Notes: generated by a model not told the origin, from the letters alone. A DNA stretch of 64,000 bases from Gammaproteobacteria bacterium (GCA_013151645.1 JAADHU010000069.1:124001-188000); one strand, 5' to 3'. Counted from the stretch's first letter, positions 53,661 to 62,325 are shown. Numbers and translations are program-made.

Positions 53661-53837
53661 ATGAGTTCTCGTAAAGCATTCGCGCTGCGAATCGATGAGA
53701 AAATCCTGACGGCCATGCAGCGGTGGGCGAACGATGATCTGCGCAGCCTCAATGCGCAGATCGAGTTCGTTTTGCGTGAAGCTTTGCGCACGCAAGGTAG
53801 ATTGACTCCGCCTGGTGAGCAACGGCAGGGCGACTAA
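53661..53837 (+). CDS. Arc-family ribbon-helix-helix repressor (58 aa)
   Basis: A 58-residue protein: SRKAFALRIDEKILTAMQRW, then ANDDLRSLNAQIEFVLREAL, ending PPGEQRQGD. The FALRID strand and the RSLNAQIEFVLR helix match Arc/Mnt-type RHH proteins. It begins 23 nt after the SPFH stop and would be translated from the same message. By analogy with Arc, it binds DNA as a dimer of dimers; three TGATATCA-like boxes spaced 11 bp apart upstream of the operon are its likely target. Confidence 0.8.
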   Translation: MSSRKAFALRIDEKILTAMQRWANDDLRSLNAQIEFVLREALRTQGRLTPPGEQRQGD

Positions 53838-53874
53838 CAGCGAAGACGACCGGCAGTGCTGTTATGCTGGGCCA

Positions 53875-53997
53875 ATGAACCTTTTAATGCTCATCATCAT
53901 ATTCTTGGCGCTGTGTGTGGCGGGCGCCATCGCCTATATCGCCTGGTCATTCACGCCCAAGAACCCGGCAACAAAAGAGCCGGACGACGCTCCGTAG
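53875..53997 (+). CDS. Small membrane protein (40 aa), putative
   Basis: A 40-codon frame (start MNLLMLIIIFLALC, end NPATKEPDDAP) with a single membrane helix and a hydrophilic, Pro-rich tail, directly downstream of the Arc gene on the same strand. No family recognised; the topology and position make it a reasonable third member of the SPFH/Arc unit, but it could be chance. Confidence 0.4.
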   Translation: MNLLMLIIIFLALCVAGAIAYIAWSFTPKNPATKEPDDAP

Positions 53998-54065
53998 AAT
54001 CGGCGAAATGCCACGACACTGATCTTGATCGCGGCGATGAGCCGCTCTCACGCCAACCGTTCGAG

Positions 54066-55871
54066 TTACTTATGCCCGCGGCTGGAGCGACCGTGACCGC
54101 TCGAATTCCGGCCACTGCTTTTTGCCGAACCTTTTGAACTGAATCCGGAGCGGGGCCTCGCCGAGGAACGCGGTGCCGATGAGTGGGAGGAAGAAGCTCG
54201 TCGCGACTGGCGTGGCGGGCTTGCTTGTCGACTGACGGTTTCTCGTCTCGGCTGGGAGTGCGCCGTCGACTGACGGGACCCTGAGTTGCCGCGCGCTGGC
54301 GCGAAACGGCGGGTTTGTGCCGAACCGGATGCGGCGGCGGGCCGACGTGTAGTGTGCCGGGTCGTCCGCTGCGCATTGTTGGCCGCGAACGTTGATCGAT
54401 TCGTTGGCGTTGTCCGGGCTGAGGTGTTTGCTCGTCGACCCTGGTGCGCCGTGGTGTTCGCGCGTGACCGGCTGGCGCTGGATTCCCTCGCACGAAAGCG
54501 AACTGCGTTGCGGCTGTTGTTCGTCGTGTTAGCACGCGCGGTGTTGGTTCGACGGCTAGATTGCCTGTTCGAGCTGTTCGCAGAGCGTTGCAGGCGAGGT
54601 GCGACCGAACCGGTATAGGTATGGTTGCTTCGCTGCCTGAATTGCACGGCCGGGCGGGGTGCCGAGGCACGCGGAGACACACTGGCGTTGCGATTCGAAT
54701 GTTGATTCGACGGAGCGAATCGACTGCCAGAGCGATTGTTCGACGAGTGTGAGCCGTCGTTTCGTCGCCCACGATTCGTGGACGTCGTCGAGCGCGTCGA
54801 ATGCGTGTTGCGATTGTAAGCCAGGCCGTCCGTGCGCCCGTCACGATACGCGCCGCGCGAATTCGAGTGCCTGGCGCCGCTGTAATAGTTGCTGCGTGCT
54901 AGCTGGTGCCCGGGACGGGCGCCGCCATGACGGCGGGGGCGCCAGTAGTCGCCGTAGCGATTGTAGTCGCGCGCGCCGTTGTGGCCGATGCCGCCGTAAT
55001 AATTGTTGTACGCGTGGATGGACGGTCGGCGCCAATAGTTGTTGCCAAAGTAGTATGAGCGACCATAGTACGGATGCCCGTAGTAACTGTTGTGGTAGAC
55101 GTTCAGGTAGTCGTTCGTCCAGCCGATGGAGAAAGCCGTCGTCACACCCCAAAAGTACCCGGAGCCAAACGAATAATCGGCGGCGTACGGGTAGTAGTAG
55201 AGGGGATACGGCCGCGGGTAGTAATTGTAAACCGGACGCGCCGAATAAGTGACCACCCGTGCCGGCTCGTAATAAGGCACGTAGATGACATCTTCCTGTA
55301 CCGGATCAATTTCGATGATTCCATCATTGTTTGAGACCGTTTGATATTTGTCGGTCTTGAGATTGCCGGCGGCATAGGCACGATCGCGAAACGTCTCAAC
55401 GGCCGCAATCACATCGTTTTGCTGCGCAACCACGGCTTCGCCGAGCTTCCAGGTCCAGTCAAGGTCGTCGTTCAGCAGGTTGACGACTTCGGGGTAGTTC
55501 AGCAGGGCAACGATGGATTCGTCCCAATCGTCGTCGGGCTGTAGTGTCTTGTCCGCAGCGAAGCGTTCCAGGTAGCGAGCTGCCTGGACGATCTGTAGCG
55601 GAAACGTCGAGGCGGGCAATACGACGGCCAGAAGGTCATCCGGATACAGTGCGACCGGGCCCACCAGCTGCTCAAGCTCGGCGGCCGGGAGTAAAACGAT
55701 CTCGGGGGTTTCGCGCGCCGCATCGCTGTCGCTATTGCCCATGGCTGCGACGGGATTGCCGTTGTCGTCGACCGGCACCTGGGCGCTCGCCGAGCCCGCG
55801 GCCAGCAGCCCCAGGGCCCCCAGCAGGACCACATATTGTTTGACCTTAATGTGCATCGATTCGCTGTTCAT
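54066..55871 (-). CDS. DUF3300 family exported protein with long Arg/Ser-rich tail
   Basis: About 601 residues. Signal peptide (LLAAGSASAQ), then the DUF3300 core at about 40-225: VGPVALYPDDLLAVVLPAST, NYPEVVNLLNDDLDWTWKLG, GNLKTDKYQTV and VYVPYYEPARVV-like strand. A Tyr/Pro/Gly-rich linker follows (NYYPRPYPLYYYPYA), and the last 290 residues are a strongly basic, low-complexity Arg/Ser/Asn/Thr sequence with many SRxxS and NTxR runs. DUF3300 has no known function; it is secreted or periplasmic. The ATG at 55871 follows GGGAGAC. Confidence 0.85.
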   Translation of the reverse strand: MNSESMHIKVKQYVVLLGALGLLAAGSASAQVPVDDNGNPVAAMGNSDSDAARETPEIVLLPAAELEQLVGPVALYPDDLLAVVLPASTFPLQIVQAARYLERFAADKTLQPDDDWDESIVALLNYPEVVNLLNDDLDWTWKLGEAVVAQQNDVIAAVETFRDRAYAAGNLKTDKYQTVSNNDGIIEIDPVQEDVIYVPYYEPARVVTYSARPVYNYYPRPYPLYYYPYAADYSFGSGYFWGVTTAFSIGWTNDYLNVYHNSYYGHPYYGRSYYFGNNYWRRPSIHAYNNYYGGIGHNGARDYNRYGDYWRPRRHGGARPGHQLARSNYYSGARHSNSRGAYRDGRTDGLAYNRNTHSTRSTTSTNRGRRNDGSHSSNNRSGSRFAPSNQHSNRNASVSPRASAPRPAVQFRQRSNHTYTGSVAPRLQRSANSSNRQSSRRTNTARANTTNNSRNAVRFRARESSASRSRANTTAHQGRRANTSARTTPTNRSTFAANNAQRTTRHTTRRPAAASGSAQTRRFAPARGNSGSRQSTAHSQPRRETVSRQASPPRQSRRASSSHSSAPRSSARPRSGFSSKGSAKSSGRNSSGHGRSSRGHK

Positions 55872-56360
55872 AACAGTCTCCCGGCTCTCGCGCCGATTTC
55901 GCGCGGTTTCAGTCATCGTGGGACCTAATCTACTCCCATGAACCTGAACCCCTGCTTAACCCGCAAAACGGCCGTTTTCGCGTATTCGGCTTGAACGGCG
56001 TTCTGAGCTGCATTATGGAACTTTTTCGTCCTCTCAGGCGTGCTAGTTAACAGGATACGGAATATGCAACCGGGGATGCAGGAATGCGTGCAGGCGAGAC
56101 AAATCAAAGGCTTTTGGCAGCGGCGAGTTGCGGCGCTCTGGCGGGTCCTGGCGGTGAACTGGAGTTGCTGCAGCCTGAGGATGCGGGCGGCTACGACCCT
56201 TATAACAGCAGCGGGCGCTTTCCGTGCCTGCAACGCGCAACGGCGACGTCGCCTTTGCTCAATGAGTCGTCACTGGTTGATAAATAGCTTGACCGAACGC
56301 GGTGGTTAGGCCCGTCAATGGTTCTGCCGGGCCTGCGACAGGGAAAGCTGCACGGCAATC
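55872..56360. other. Intergenic region (489 nt)
   Basis: It lies between the divergent DUF3300 and convergent NTF2-like genes. Besides the possible 67-aa ORF at 56084-56287 I see no gene, repeat or hairpin terminator. Codon use in that ORF is compatible with the neighbours. Confidence 0.4.
56084..56287 (+). CDS. Possible small protein (67 aa)
   Basis: Starts ATGCGTGCAGG behind CGGGGA (7 nt). It encodes a hydrophilic sequence containing LLQPEDAGGYDPYNSSGRF and no membrane helix or signal. No family recognised. It is the only plausible coding frame in this 490-nt gap, and its codon choices look native, but evidence is thin. Confidence 0.3.
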   Translation: MRAGETNQRLLAAASCGALAGPGGELELLQPEDAGGYDPYNSSGRFPCLQRATATSPLLNESSLVDK

Positions 56361-56819
56361 CTATTCGTGGTCCGCGCCGCCGTGCCAGGCAATGAACTTC
56401 CACTGGCCGTCAGAGCGGACCAGGATATCGGTATATCGTCCTTGCTCCGTCCTGACTTTTTCGCCTTTGGCTCTGCTCGCACTGCTGTACAAATAGTGCG
56501 CCACGGCCATGTCACCGTGCACGATGATGGACAGCGGGTAGAGCTCATGTTCCAGCATGTCTGTCTGCTTCGAGGAAAAAATATTCCACAATCGCGTCGA
56601 GCCTTTGTCGCGAGGTGCCGGCGAGTCTTTTTCCCAACCGACGAAGTCAGCTGACAGCAATTCGTCAATCCATTTTGAATCACCGCGTTGTTCAGCTTGC
56701 CAGGAACGTTCGATAACCGACCAGACAGCAGAGTCATCTGACGTCTGTGCGTCGCTGTTGCCAACCAAGAGCAGGCTAATGCCCAGCAGAAGTGTGGAGA
56801 GAATGGCCTTGCTTTTCAT
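56361..56819 (-). CDS. Exported NTF2-like (SnoaL-type) protein
   Basis: About 152 residues with a signal peptide (AILSTLLLGISLLLVGNSDA) and an NTF2-like fold: WSVIERSWQAEQRGDSKWID then LLSADFVGWEKDSP, and YTDILVRSDGQWKFIAWHGG at the C-terminus. Such domains are enzymes or binding modules; active-site residues cannot be assigned. The ATG at 56819 has AAGGGA upstream; the frame continues 23 codons further but without a signal. It is a lone gene. Confidence 0.78.
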   Translation of the reverse strand: MKSKAILSTLLLGISLLLVGNSDAQTSDDSAVWSVIERSWQAEQRGDSKWIDELLSADFVGWEKDSPAPRDKGSTRLWNIFSSKQTDMLEHELYPLSIIVHGDMAVAHYLYSSASRAKGEKVRTEQGRYTDILVRSDGQWKFIAWHGGADHE

Positions 56820-56928
56820 CGATCTGTCCCTTAACTGACCGCGCGTGCAATAACGACTGCTCAGTGTAGACCTATCGCCCCGGCTCAATACATGTCCGAA
56901 GTCACAAAATTCAACGAAAACAAGCGTT

Positions 56929-57591
56929 TCACTTCAACAGAATGCGACGCAGCTCGGTCTCGATTGCCGCCAGTGACGGTTCCGGCCGCGACTCGGACGG
57001 AAATGCGCCATACAAAACCTGCAGGCGCTCGACGGAAAGGTAATCCGGGTGATGGATTTCGGCGATGATGGCGTAATTGATGCTTTCGTCGCCACGTTGC
57101 AGTTGGAAGCGGTAGACGTGCATCGCGATTTCGGCCGGCAGCGCGATACCCATCAGTTTGGCAATCAGGCTCGCGTCCCTGGTCGCCGTTATGGAACTCA
57201 ATTGCAGGTTTATCTTGTGAATGGTCCAGCCATTTTTCTTGAATACCTCGCCGATGGAACCACCGGCGGCAACAAGCTGGTGCTCCGTGGCTATCGCCGC
57301 ATTCAATGAATCGTCGAAAAGCACCAGTGCAAGGGTGCGAGTAACCCTTCGTTCGCCGTCCAGGCTGTACAAGTTGCTGACGCGTTTTGACGCTGAGTTC
57401 TCGAGCACCTCGATGCCGTAGCTGCCAAAGTCGCGTTCGATACGCTCGCTGTTTAATAGCGGCTGAGCACAGGCACTCAGCAAGATAGCGCTGAGGAGCA
57501 GGCAGGTGCCGGTTCGTAATAATCGAGGGCGGCTCCCGCGGCGAAAACCGAGATGGCCAGAGTGATACCTGGGTGGTGATTCTAATTGCAA
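56929..57591 (-). CDS. Hypothetical lipoprotein (220 aa)
   Basis: A 220-residue putative lipoprotein: signal LLLSAILLSACAQPLL with the lipobox Cys at about residue 41. The first 25 residues are basic and the start is a TTG with AAGG upstream, so the true start may be later. After the lipobox the protein is soluble, with NLYSLDGERRVTRTLALVLF and LLQVLYGAFPSES. No family recognised. It probably sits in the outer membrane facing the periplasm. Confidence 0.65.
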   Translation of the reverse strand: MQLESPPRYHSGHLGFRRGSRPRLLRTGTCLLLSAILLSACAQPLLNSERIERDFGSYGIEVLENSASKRVSNLYSLDGERRVTRTLALVLFDDSLNAAIATEHQLVAAGGSIGEVFKKNGWTIHKINLQLSSITATRDASLIAKLMGIALPAEIAMHVYRFQLQRGDESINYAIIAEIHHPDYLSVERLQVLYGAFPSESRPEPSLAAIETELRRILLK

Positions 57592-57717
57592 AATAAACCT
57601 TATTAAACAGATAGGTAACGACTATTCATCAAGTGAAATCTGCCTGTAGCCGAAGTGGCCACGAACGATTTATACTGGGAGTGTCTGAGAATTTCCAGTT
57701 TTTGCAGGTAGGATCCG

Positions 57718-58080
57718 ATGTCGACTGAAATAGCTTGTTACCGTTGTGGTGCCTCACTGACCTCGCTGTCGCTGCCCCTGTCACGGCAGGATGTCTGCCC
57801 GTCTTGCGCGGTGTATTTGCACGTCTGCAAGATGTGTGTCTCGTTCGATACGAACGTCGCCGAGCACTGCCGTGAAGATGATGCGGACACCGTGACCGAA
57901 AAGGAACGCGCCAATTTTTGCGAATGGTTCCAGCCTGCATCGAATTCATTCGATGAAAAACGGGCCGCCGAGGATCGGCACTCGAGGGACCGTCTTGAGG
58001 CACTCTTCTCCGCTGAAGCCGGCAATTCGGCGAAGGGTGCCGATCCTGCGGTTAGTGCCGCGGAGAAACTGTTCAAGTAG
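57718..58080 (+). CDS. Small zinc-ribbon protein
   Basis: A 120-residue protein with two CxxC pairs near the N-terminus (CYRCGASL and CPSC, later VCKMC), consistent with one or two zinc ribbons, followed by a charged, largely disordered C-terminal half (EKRAAEDRHSRDRLEALFSA). No family assigned with certainty. The ATG has AGG at -8. It precedes the 136-aa exported protein by 41 nt, so the two may be cotranscribed. Confidence 0.6.
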   Translation: MSTEIACYRCGASLTSLSLPLSRQDVCPSCAVYLHVCKMCVSFDTNVAEHCREDDADTVTEKERANFCEWFQPASNSFDEKRAAEDRHSRDRLEALFSAEAGNSAKGADPAVSAAEKLFK

Positions 58081-58121
58081 CATGTCTGTCAAACGCTGTT
58101 GGAGTCCGGAGGGGCGAAAGA

Positions 58122-58532
58122 TTGAACCATAAAGTGGGTAGAATCGTTTTTGCGTTCGCCATTGGTATCGCCCTGGCACTGTACGGCTATGATCGTGTGA
58201 CCGATCCATTGCCTCGCCAACAGCGGATCGAGGAGGAAGCGGTGGTGTCTCTGGCGCGAGACATTCTCAAGAGTTTTATCGCCCCTGACTCGACGTTGCA
58301 GTTCGTCGACCCCCTGCGACCCGATCGCAAAATTGGCAAGGTCTACATTTACCCGACCGAAGACGGGTGGGAGGTTTCCGGCCATTATCGCCGCCGCGAG
58401 CAGGATCCCTGGCACCCGTGGCTTATGAGTGTGGATGCTTCCATGCGCCTGCAATCATTGTTAGTCAGGGACGAGAATCCGCAACTTGTTGCACGAGCTT
58501 CGGCTGATCCACGATTTAGCGCGGAGCCGTAA
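58122..58532 (+). CDS. Small anchored hypothetical protein (136 aa)
   Basis: A 136-residue protein with one N-terminal membrane helix (VGRIVFAFAIGIALALYGY) and a soluble domain containing IGKVYIYPTEDGWEVSGHYR and RREQDPWHPW. The start is a TTG behind GGAGGGG. The helix may be a signal anchor or an uncleaved signal. No family recognised; cotranscription with the zinc-ribbon gene is likely. Confidence 0.6.
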   Translation: MNHKVGRIVFAFAIGIALALYGYDRVTDPLPRQQRIEEEAVVSLARDILKSFIAPDSTLQFVDPLRPDRKIGKVYIYPTEDGWEVSGHYRRREQDPWHPWLMSVDASMRLQSLLVRDENPQLVARASADPRFSAEP

Positions 58533-58621
58533 TTAACGCCGCAGCCCATCGATCAGCCCAGCCCGTACCATCCGCGGTGCCGCAACGACTGAGCCGGCTT
58601 ACGCTACCGTTTTGACGGGGA

Positions 58622-60670
58622 CTATCGCCAGATTACGACGCGTTCGTCTGCCGGCAGATAGTGCGCATCGCCTTCATTCACATCGAACGTTTCATAAAAC
58701 TCGTTGATGTTGGGAACGACACCATTCACCCGATAGTAGGCCGGGGAGTGTGGGTCGTTCTTGACCCGTAGTTCAACGACTTCATCGCGATATTTTGCAC
58801 GCCAGACCTGTGCCATACCGAGAAAGAATCGTTCTTTGCCGGTCATGCCGTCAATGATGGGTGATTCTTCGCCGGCGAGTGACATTTCGTAGGCTCGTAG
58901 CGCGATCGATGCACCACCGAGATCGCCAATGTTTTCGCCGAGCGTCAACTTGCCGTTGACGAATAAACCCGGCAGGGGTTCAAATGCATTGTATTGCTCT
59001 ACGAGCATGTTGGTTCGTTCCTCGAACCGGCTTCGATCCTCGTCCGTCCACCAGTTTGCCAGGTTGCCATCACCGTCATATTTGCTGCCCTGGTCGTCAA
59101 ATCCATGGCCGATTTCGTGGCCAATGACGAGACCGATCGCGCCATAATTACGCGCATCTTCTGCGTCAAACACGAAAAAAGGCGGTTGCAAAATGGCCGC
59201 AGGAAAGACGATCTGGTTCATCGGCGGATTGTAATAAGCGTTTACCTGTTGCGGCGCCATAAACCACTCGGCTCGATCAATGGGGCTGCCGAGCTTGTCG
59301 ACTTGCCGGTAGTGATTGAATGTCCGGGCACGCCGAATATTGCCAACCAGTTCTTCCGCGGAAACTTGCAGTGCCGAGTAATCACGCCACTGGTCGGGGT
59401 AGCCGATCATGGGGGTGAACTTGGACAGTTTATCGAGTGCCTTGAGCTTCGTTTCGTCACTCATCCACTCAAGATTCTTAATGGACTCTTCATAGGCAAG
59501 AACGAGATTGTTGACCATTGTCATCATTCTTGTCTTGGCTTCAGCCGGGAAATGTTTTTCGACATACAACTGTCCCAGCAATTCGCCCATGCTGCGGTTG
59601 ACCGCATTGATGGCACGTTTCCATCGCGGTCGTTGTTCTTCGCTGCCGCGCAGTGTCTTGCTGTAGAAATCGAAGTTGGTGTCGACAAAATTCTGTGACA
59701 GAACATTGGCGTAGCTGTTCAGGACCTGCAGGCGGAGATATTCTTTCCAGGTGTCGACCGGTACCGTCGGAAACAATTCATTGAAGCCCGTCACAAACGA
59801 TGGTTGGCTGACGATCAAATAGTCTTGTTCACCGGTTCCCACGCCGTTAAAGAACACCTTGGTATCGAAGTTCGAAAGCATTGTGGCGAGTTCTTCACCG
59901 CTTACCTTGTTGTATCGCTTGATCGGATCACGATTGTCGACCTTGTCCCAGTGGTACGCGGCGATTTGTGTTTCGACGGCCATGATACGTTCGGCCGCCG
60001 CGGTTGCATCGGCATAGCCTGACAAGCTCAGAAGGTCGGCAATGAACCGGACGTACTTGCCGCGCAACTCCGTGCCTCGCTCCGATTCATCGAAATAATA
60101 GTTGCGATCCGGCAGGCCGAGCCCGGATTGCACGGTGATCACGATGTAATGATCGGGGCTCTTAACATCCTGACCAACCCGGAAATTGAACGGGCTATCG
60201 ATCCCGAGCTCGTTTTTCGAGGCGAAAAAGCCGACGACGTCCGCGTGAGTTTTGACAGCGTCAATGTCCGCAAGAAGATCGGCGACCGGCGTTATGCCGA
60301 GTTCATTGACGCGATCCATGTCAATATAGGCGTTATAAAAATCGCCGATTTTCGCTGCTTTGGCATCGTCACTGGAATCTGCAACGTCCTGGATAATGGT
60401 TTGCAGCTGATCCAGGCCTGCCTCGTTAAGCATTTGAAAGGATCCCCAGCCGGACTGGTCCGCCGGAATCGCCGTCTCATTGATCCATGTGCCGTTGGCA
60501 TAGGCGAAAAAATCATCCTGTGGTCGGATGCTGAGATCCATTCCCGCCCGATCGATGCCGGAATTCAGTGGTTTTGTCGGAGCATCGGTTTGTCCGTCAG
60601 CGGGCGAATTGGTCTGGCTGCAGCCAAACAGCAGAAAGCCGGTGGCAAGGTAAGCGAAACGCTTGTTCAT
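58622..60670 (-). CDS. M13 family zinc metallopeptidase, lipoprotein
   Basis: A complete 682-residue M13 peptidase. The lipoprotein signal is AYLATGFLLFGCSQTNS (Cys at about 17). Zinc ligands His518, His522 (HEIGH) and the third ligand region ENIGDLGG with Glu579; the family C-terminus EFYETFDVNEGDAHYLPADE. It starts MNKRFAYLATG. This is a paralog of the gene at the left edge of the window; full-length comparison should tell whether both share the same lipoprotein anchor. It would degrade peptides in the periplasm or at the outer membrane. Confidence 0.95.
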   Translation of the reverse strand: MNKRFAYLATGFLLFGCSQTNSPADGQTDAPTKPLNSGIDRAGMDLSIRPQDDFFAYANGTWINETAIPADQSGWGSFQMLNEAGLDQLQTIIQDVADSSDDAKAAKIGDFYNAYIDMDRVNELGITPVADLLADIDAVKTHADVVGFFASKNELGIDSPFNFRVGQDVKSPDHYIVITVQSGLGLPDRNYYFDESERGTELRGKYVRFIADLLSLSGYADATAAAERIMAVETQIAAYHWDKVDNRDPIKRYNKVSGEELATMLSNFDTKVFFNGVGTGEQDYLIVSQPSFVTGFNELFPTVPVDTWKEYLRLQVLNSYANVLSQNFVDTNFDFYSKTLRGSEEQRPRWKRAINAVNRSMGELLGQLYVEKHFPAEAKTRMMTMVNNLVLAYEESIKNLEWMSDETKLKALDKLSKFTPMIGYPDQWRDYSALQVSAEELVGNIRRARTFNHYRQVDKLGSPIDRAEWFMAPQQVNAYYNPPMNQIVFPAAILQPPFFVFDAEDARNYGAIGLVIGHEIGHGFDDQGSKYDGDGNLANWWTDEDRSRFEERTNMLVEQYNAFEPLPGLFVNGKLTLGENIGDLGGASIALRAYEMSLAGEESPIIDGMTGKERFFLGMAQVWRAKYRDEVVELRVKNDPHSPAYYRVNGVVPNINEFYETFDVNEGDAHYLPADERVVIWR

Positions 60671-60852
60671 TGGATAGTCCAGGTTGATTGTGAAGTCACT
60701 GCGGCGCCGCGGTGTGGTCGATGTTCATGAGACCCGTGGGCGCAAGATCAGTTCGCGAAATCGCGGCTACCTGCAACACCGTAACGAGGCGCACACACTA
60801 GCAGAATATCCGCGCTGGTCAATTGTCGCGAAGGGACTTTGAACGGGTTGTT

Positions 60853-62007
60853 CTAGCGCTCGGCAGCGGCGAGCAACTCGCTCTCGGTTTCTATCCCGGC
60901 GTAATAAATCCATATGTTTTCTTCGCCGGTCAGCAACTCGATATATTTCGGGTGGACGAACAGTGTTTCGCGGCCGGATTTGTATTCGCGCAGTATGCCA
61001 ATGTCGCAGAGTTGCTTGAGGTAGACCGACGCCGTCTGCCGTTTGGCAATACCGGTGTCAACCAGGTTGCTGATGCGGCAATACGGCTGTTTGAACAGCG
61101 CCTCGACCAGTTCCCAGGAGTATGTCTTTGGCAATTTTTCCTGCACGAATTGACTGGTGTGCTGCATCAGTTCGCGAATGGCCTTGATCTTGTCCGTCGT
61201 CCAGATGCAGGTTTCCTCGACGCCTTTTAACATGAAGAGAATCCACTCGCCCCAGGCTTGATTGCGCGTCACTTCGAGTAGCAGGCGGTAGTAGTCGCCC
61301 TTGTGTTCAATAATATGGCGGCTCAGGTACAGAATCGGGGAGTCCAGCAAACCCTGGTCGACCAGGAAGAGAATGTTCAGGATACGACCGGTGCGCCCGT
61401 TGCCGTCGGCGAACGGATGTATGGCCTCAAACTGGTAGTGCTGAATGGCCATCCGCACGAGCGGATCCAGCGTCTTGTTCTCATGCATGAACTGCTGCCA
61501 GTTATCCAGCTTTTCCTGAATGAGTGCCTGCCCCTGAGGGGGCGTATAGATAAGCTCTCCACTTATGCGGTTTTGCAATTTCGTCCCAGAATCAGCACGC
61601 AAATCAAGCTCGATATCTTTGATAGTGCTACAAATTTGAATGGCCATATCGGTGCTTAACATGCGGCGCCGAACCATTTTGCTGCCTTCAAAAAGCGCGC
61701 TGCGGTAGCGCAGGGCCTCCTTGGTGGCGGCGTCGGCTTTGTCCTCGGCGATATCGGCGAATTCGAACAACTTGTCGGTGGTGGTGACGATGTTTTCGAT
61801 TTCGGAACTGGCGCGAGCTTCCAGCAGGGGCAGGGCATTCACCAAAACGGCGGCATTGGGAATCAGTTCTGCCGCTTGCTTGAGCTCGGCCAGCGCCACG
61901 CGGGCATCAATGCATTTTTTCAGAATTTCCGTTGTTTCGATCAATTCCATCGGCGGGGGCAACAACGGCAGGGCGTTGTAGGGAAGTTTTGGATCAAAAT
62001 CAGTCAT
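60853..62007 (-). CDS. Fic family AMPylase with C-terminal winged helix
   Basis: A 384-residue Fic protein. The Fic motif HPFADGNGRTGR is at residues 197-208. A class II inhibitory helix precedes it, with the (S/T)xxxE(G/N) motif as SSEIEN (67-72), so the enzyme should be auto-inhibited. The C-terminus (about 298-370: FKQPYCRISNLVDTGIAKRQ then TASVYLKQLCDIGILREYKS) reads as a winged helix-turn-helix DNA-binding domain, as in the Shewanella Fic protein of this architecture. Targets are unknown. The start codon is 32 bp from a periodic dyad array (62039-62263), a plausible binding site for its own winged helix. Confidence 0.92.
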   Translation of the reverse strand: MTDFDPKLPYNALPLLPPPMELIETTEILKKCIDARVALAELKQAAELIPNAAVLVNALPLLEARASSEIENIVTTTDKLFEFADIAEDKADAATKEALRYRSALFEGSKMVRRRMLSTDMAIQICSTIKDIELDLRADSGTKLQNRISGELIYTPPQGQALIQEKLDNWQQFMHENKTLDPLVRMAIQHYQFEAIHPFADGNGRTGRILNILFLVDQGLLDSPILYLSRHIIEHKGDYYRLLLEVTRNQAWGEWILFMLKGVEETCIWTTDKIKAIRELMQHTSQFVQEKLPKTYSWELVEALFKQPYCRISNLVDTGIAKRQTASVYLKQLCDIGILREYKSGRETLFVHPKYIELLTGEENIWIYYAGIETESELLAAAER

Positions 62008-62038
62008 TCAGGGTTCCTCTGCCCGATTGGCTCAAGCG

Positions 62039-62263
62039 GTCGCCGGGATCGACACGTTCTCACGATATGTCGATAAAAGGAGTAAAATTCGACACATCAC
62101 TCGAACAGGTCGATCATACCGACACGAATCGTCAATATGTCGATAAAAAGACCTTTTATCGACATATACGGCCAATGTGTCGATGCGATCAACAAATTTG
62201 AACCTTATGTCGAAGAAAAGACCGTTTATCGACATGTTTGCAGTATAGGTCGATCGCATCGAC
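62039..62263. repeat. Seven-dyad array, 35-bp centre spacing (70-bp tandem unit)
   Basis: Inverted repeats of the half-site GTCGA/TCGAC occur with centres at 62046, 62081, 62116, 62151, 62186, 62221 and 62256, exactly 35 bp apart. Two types alternate: short dyads (about 15 bp: GTCGA-N5-TCGAC, centres 62046, 62116, 62186, 62256) and long dyads (about 25 bp plus A/T flanks, centres 62081, 62151, 62221). The central one has perfect 14-bp arms around 5 nt (62135-62148 with 62154-62167, core TGTCGATAAAA). Thus a 70-bp unit is repeated about three times. Between the units the sequence diverges, so the dyads are what is conserved. It fills the space between fic and the sulfatase gene. Confidence 0.9.
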
Positions 62264-62325
62264 CGGTGAGTGATGCAGTTCAATATTGGGACAAACGGTA
62301 TTCGAAGTGTGTTATCAATACCGCC

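Noticed and set aside
53951-54844. 297-aa Arg-rich protein opposite DUF3300
   Set aside because: Shadow frame of the low-complexity tail; sits on the same strand as DUF3300 in another frame and shows no domain.
56040-56309. 89-aa basic protein in the DUF3300/NTF2 gap
   Set aside because: Overlaps the better-supported 67-aa frame, is Arg/Cys/Trp-rich and has no ribosome-binding site.
62039-62263. CRISPR array
   Set aside because: The palindromic blocks look repeat-like, but the intervening 'spacers' also carry conserved dyads, only about three units exist, spacing is 35/70 bp and no cas genes are near.
62137-62325. N-terminal extension of the sulfatase across the dyad array
   Set aside because: Translation across palindromic repeats; ATG 62326 directly starts a good signal peptide.
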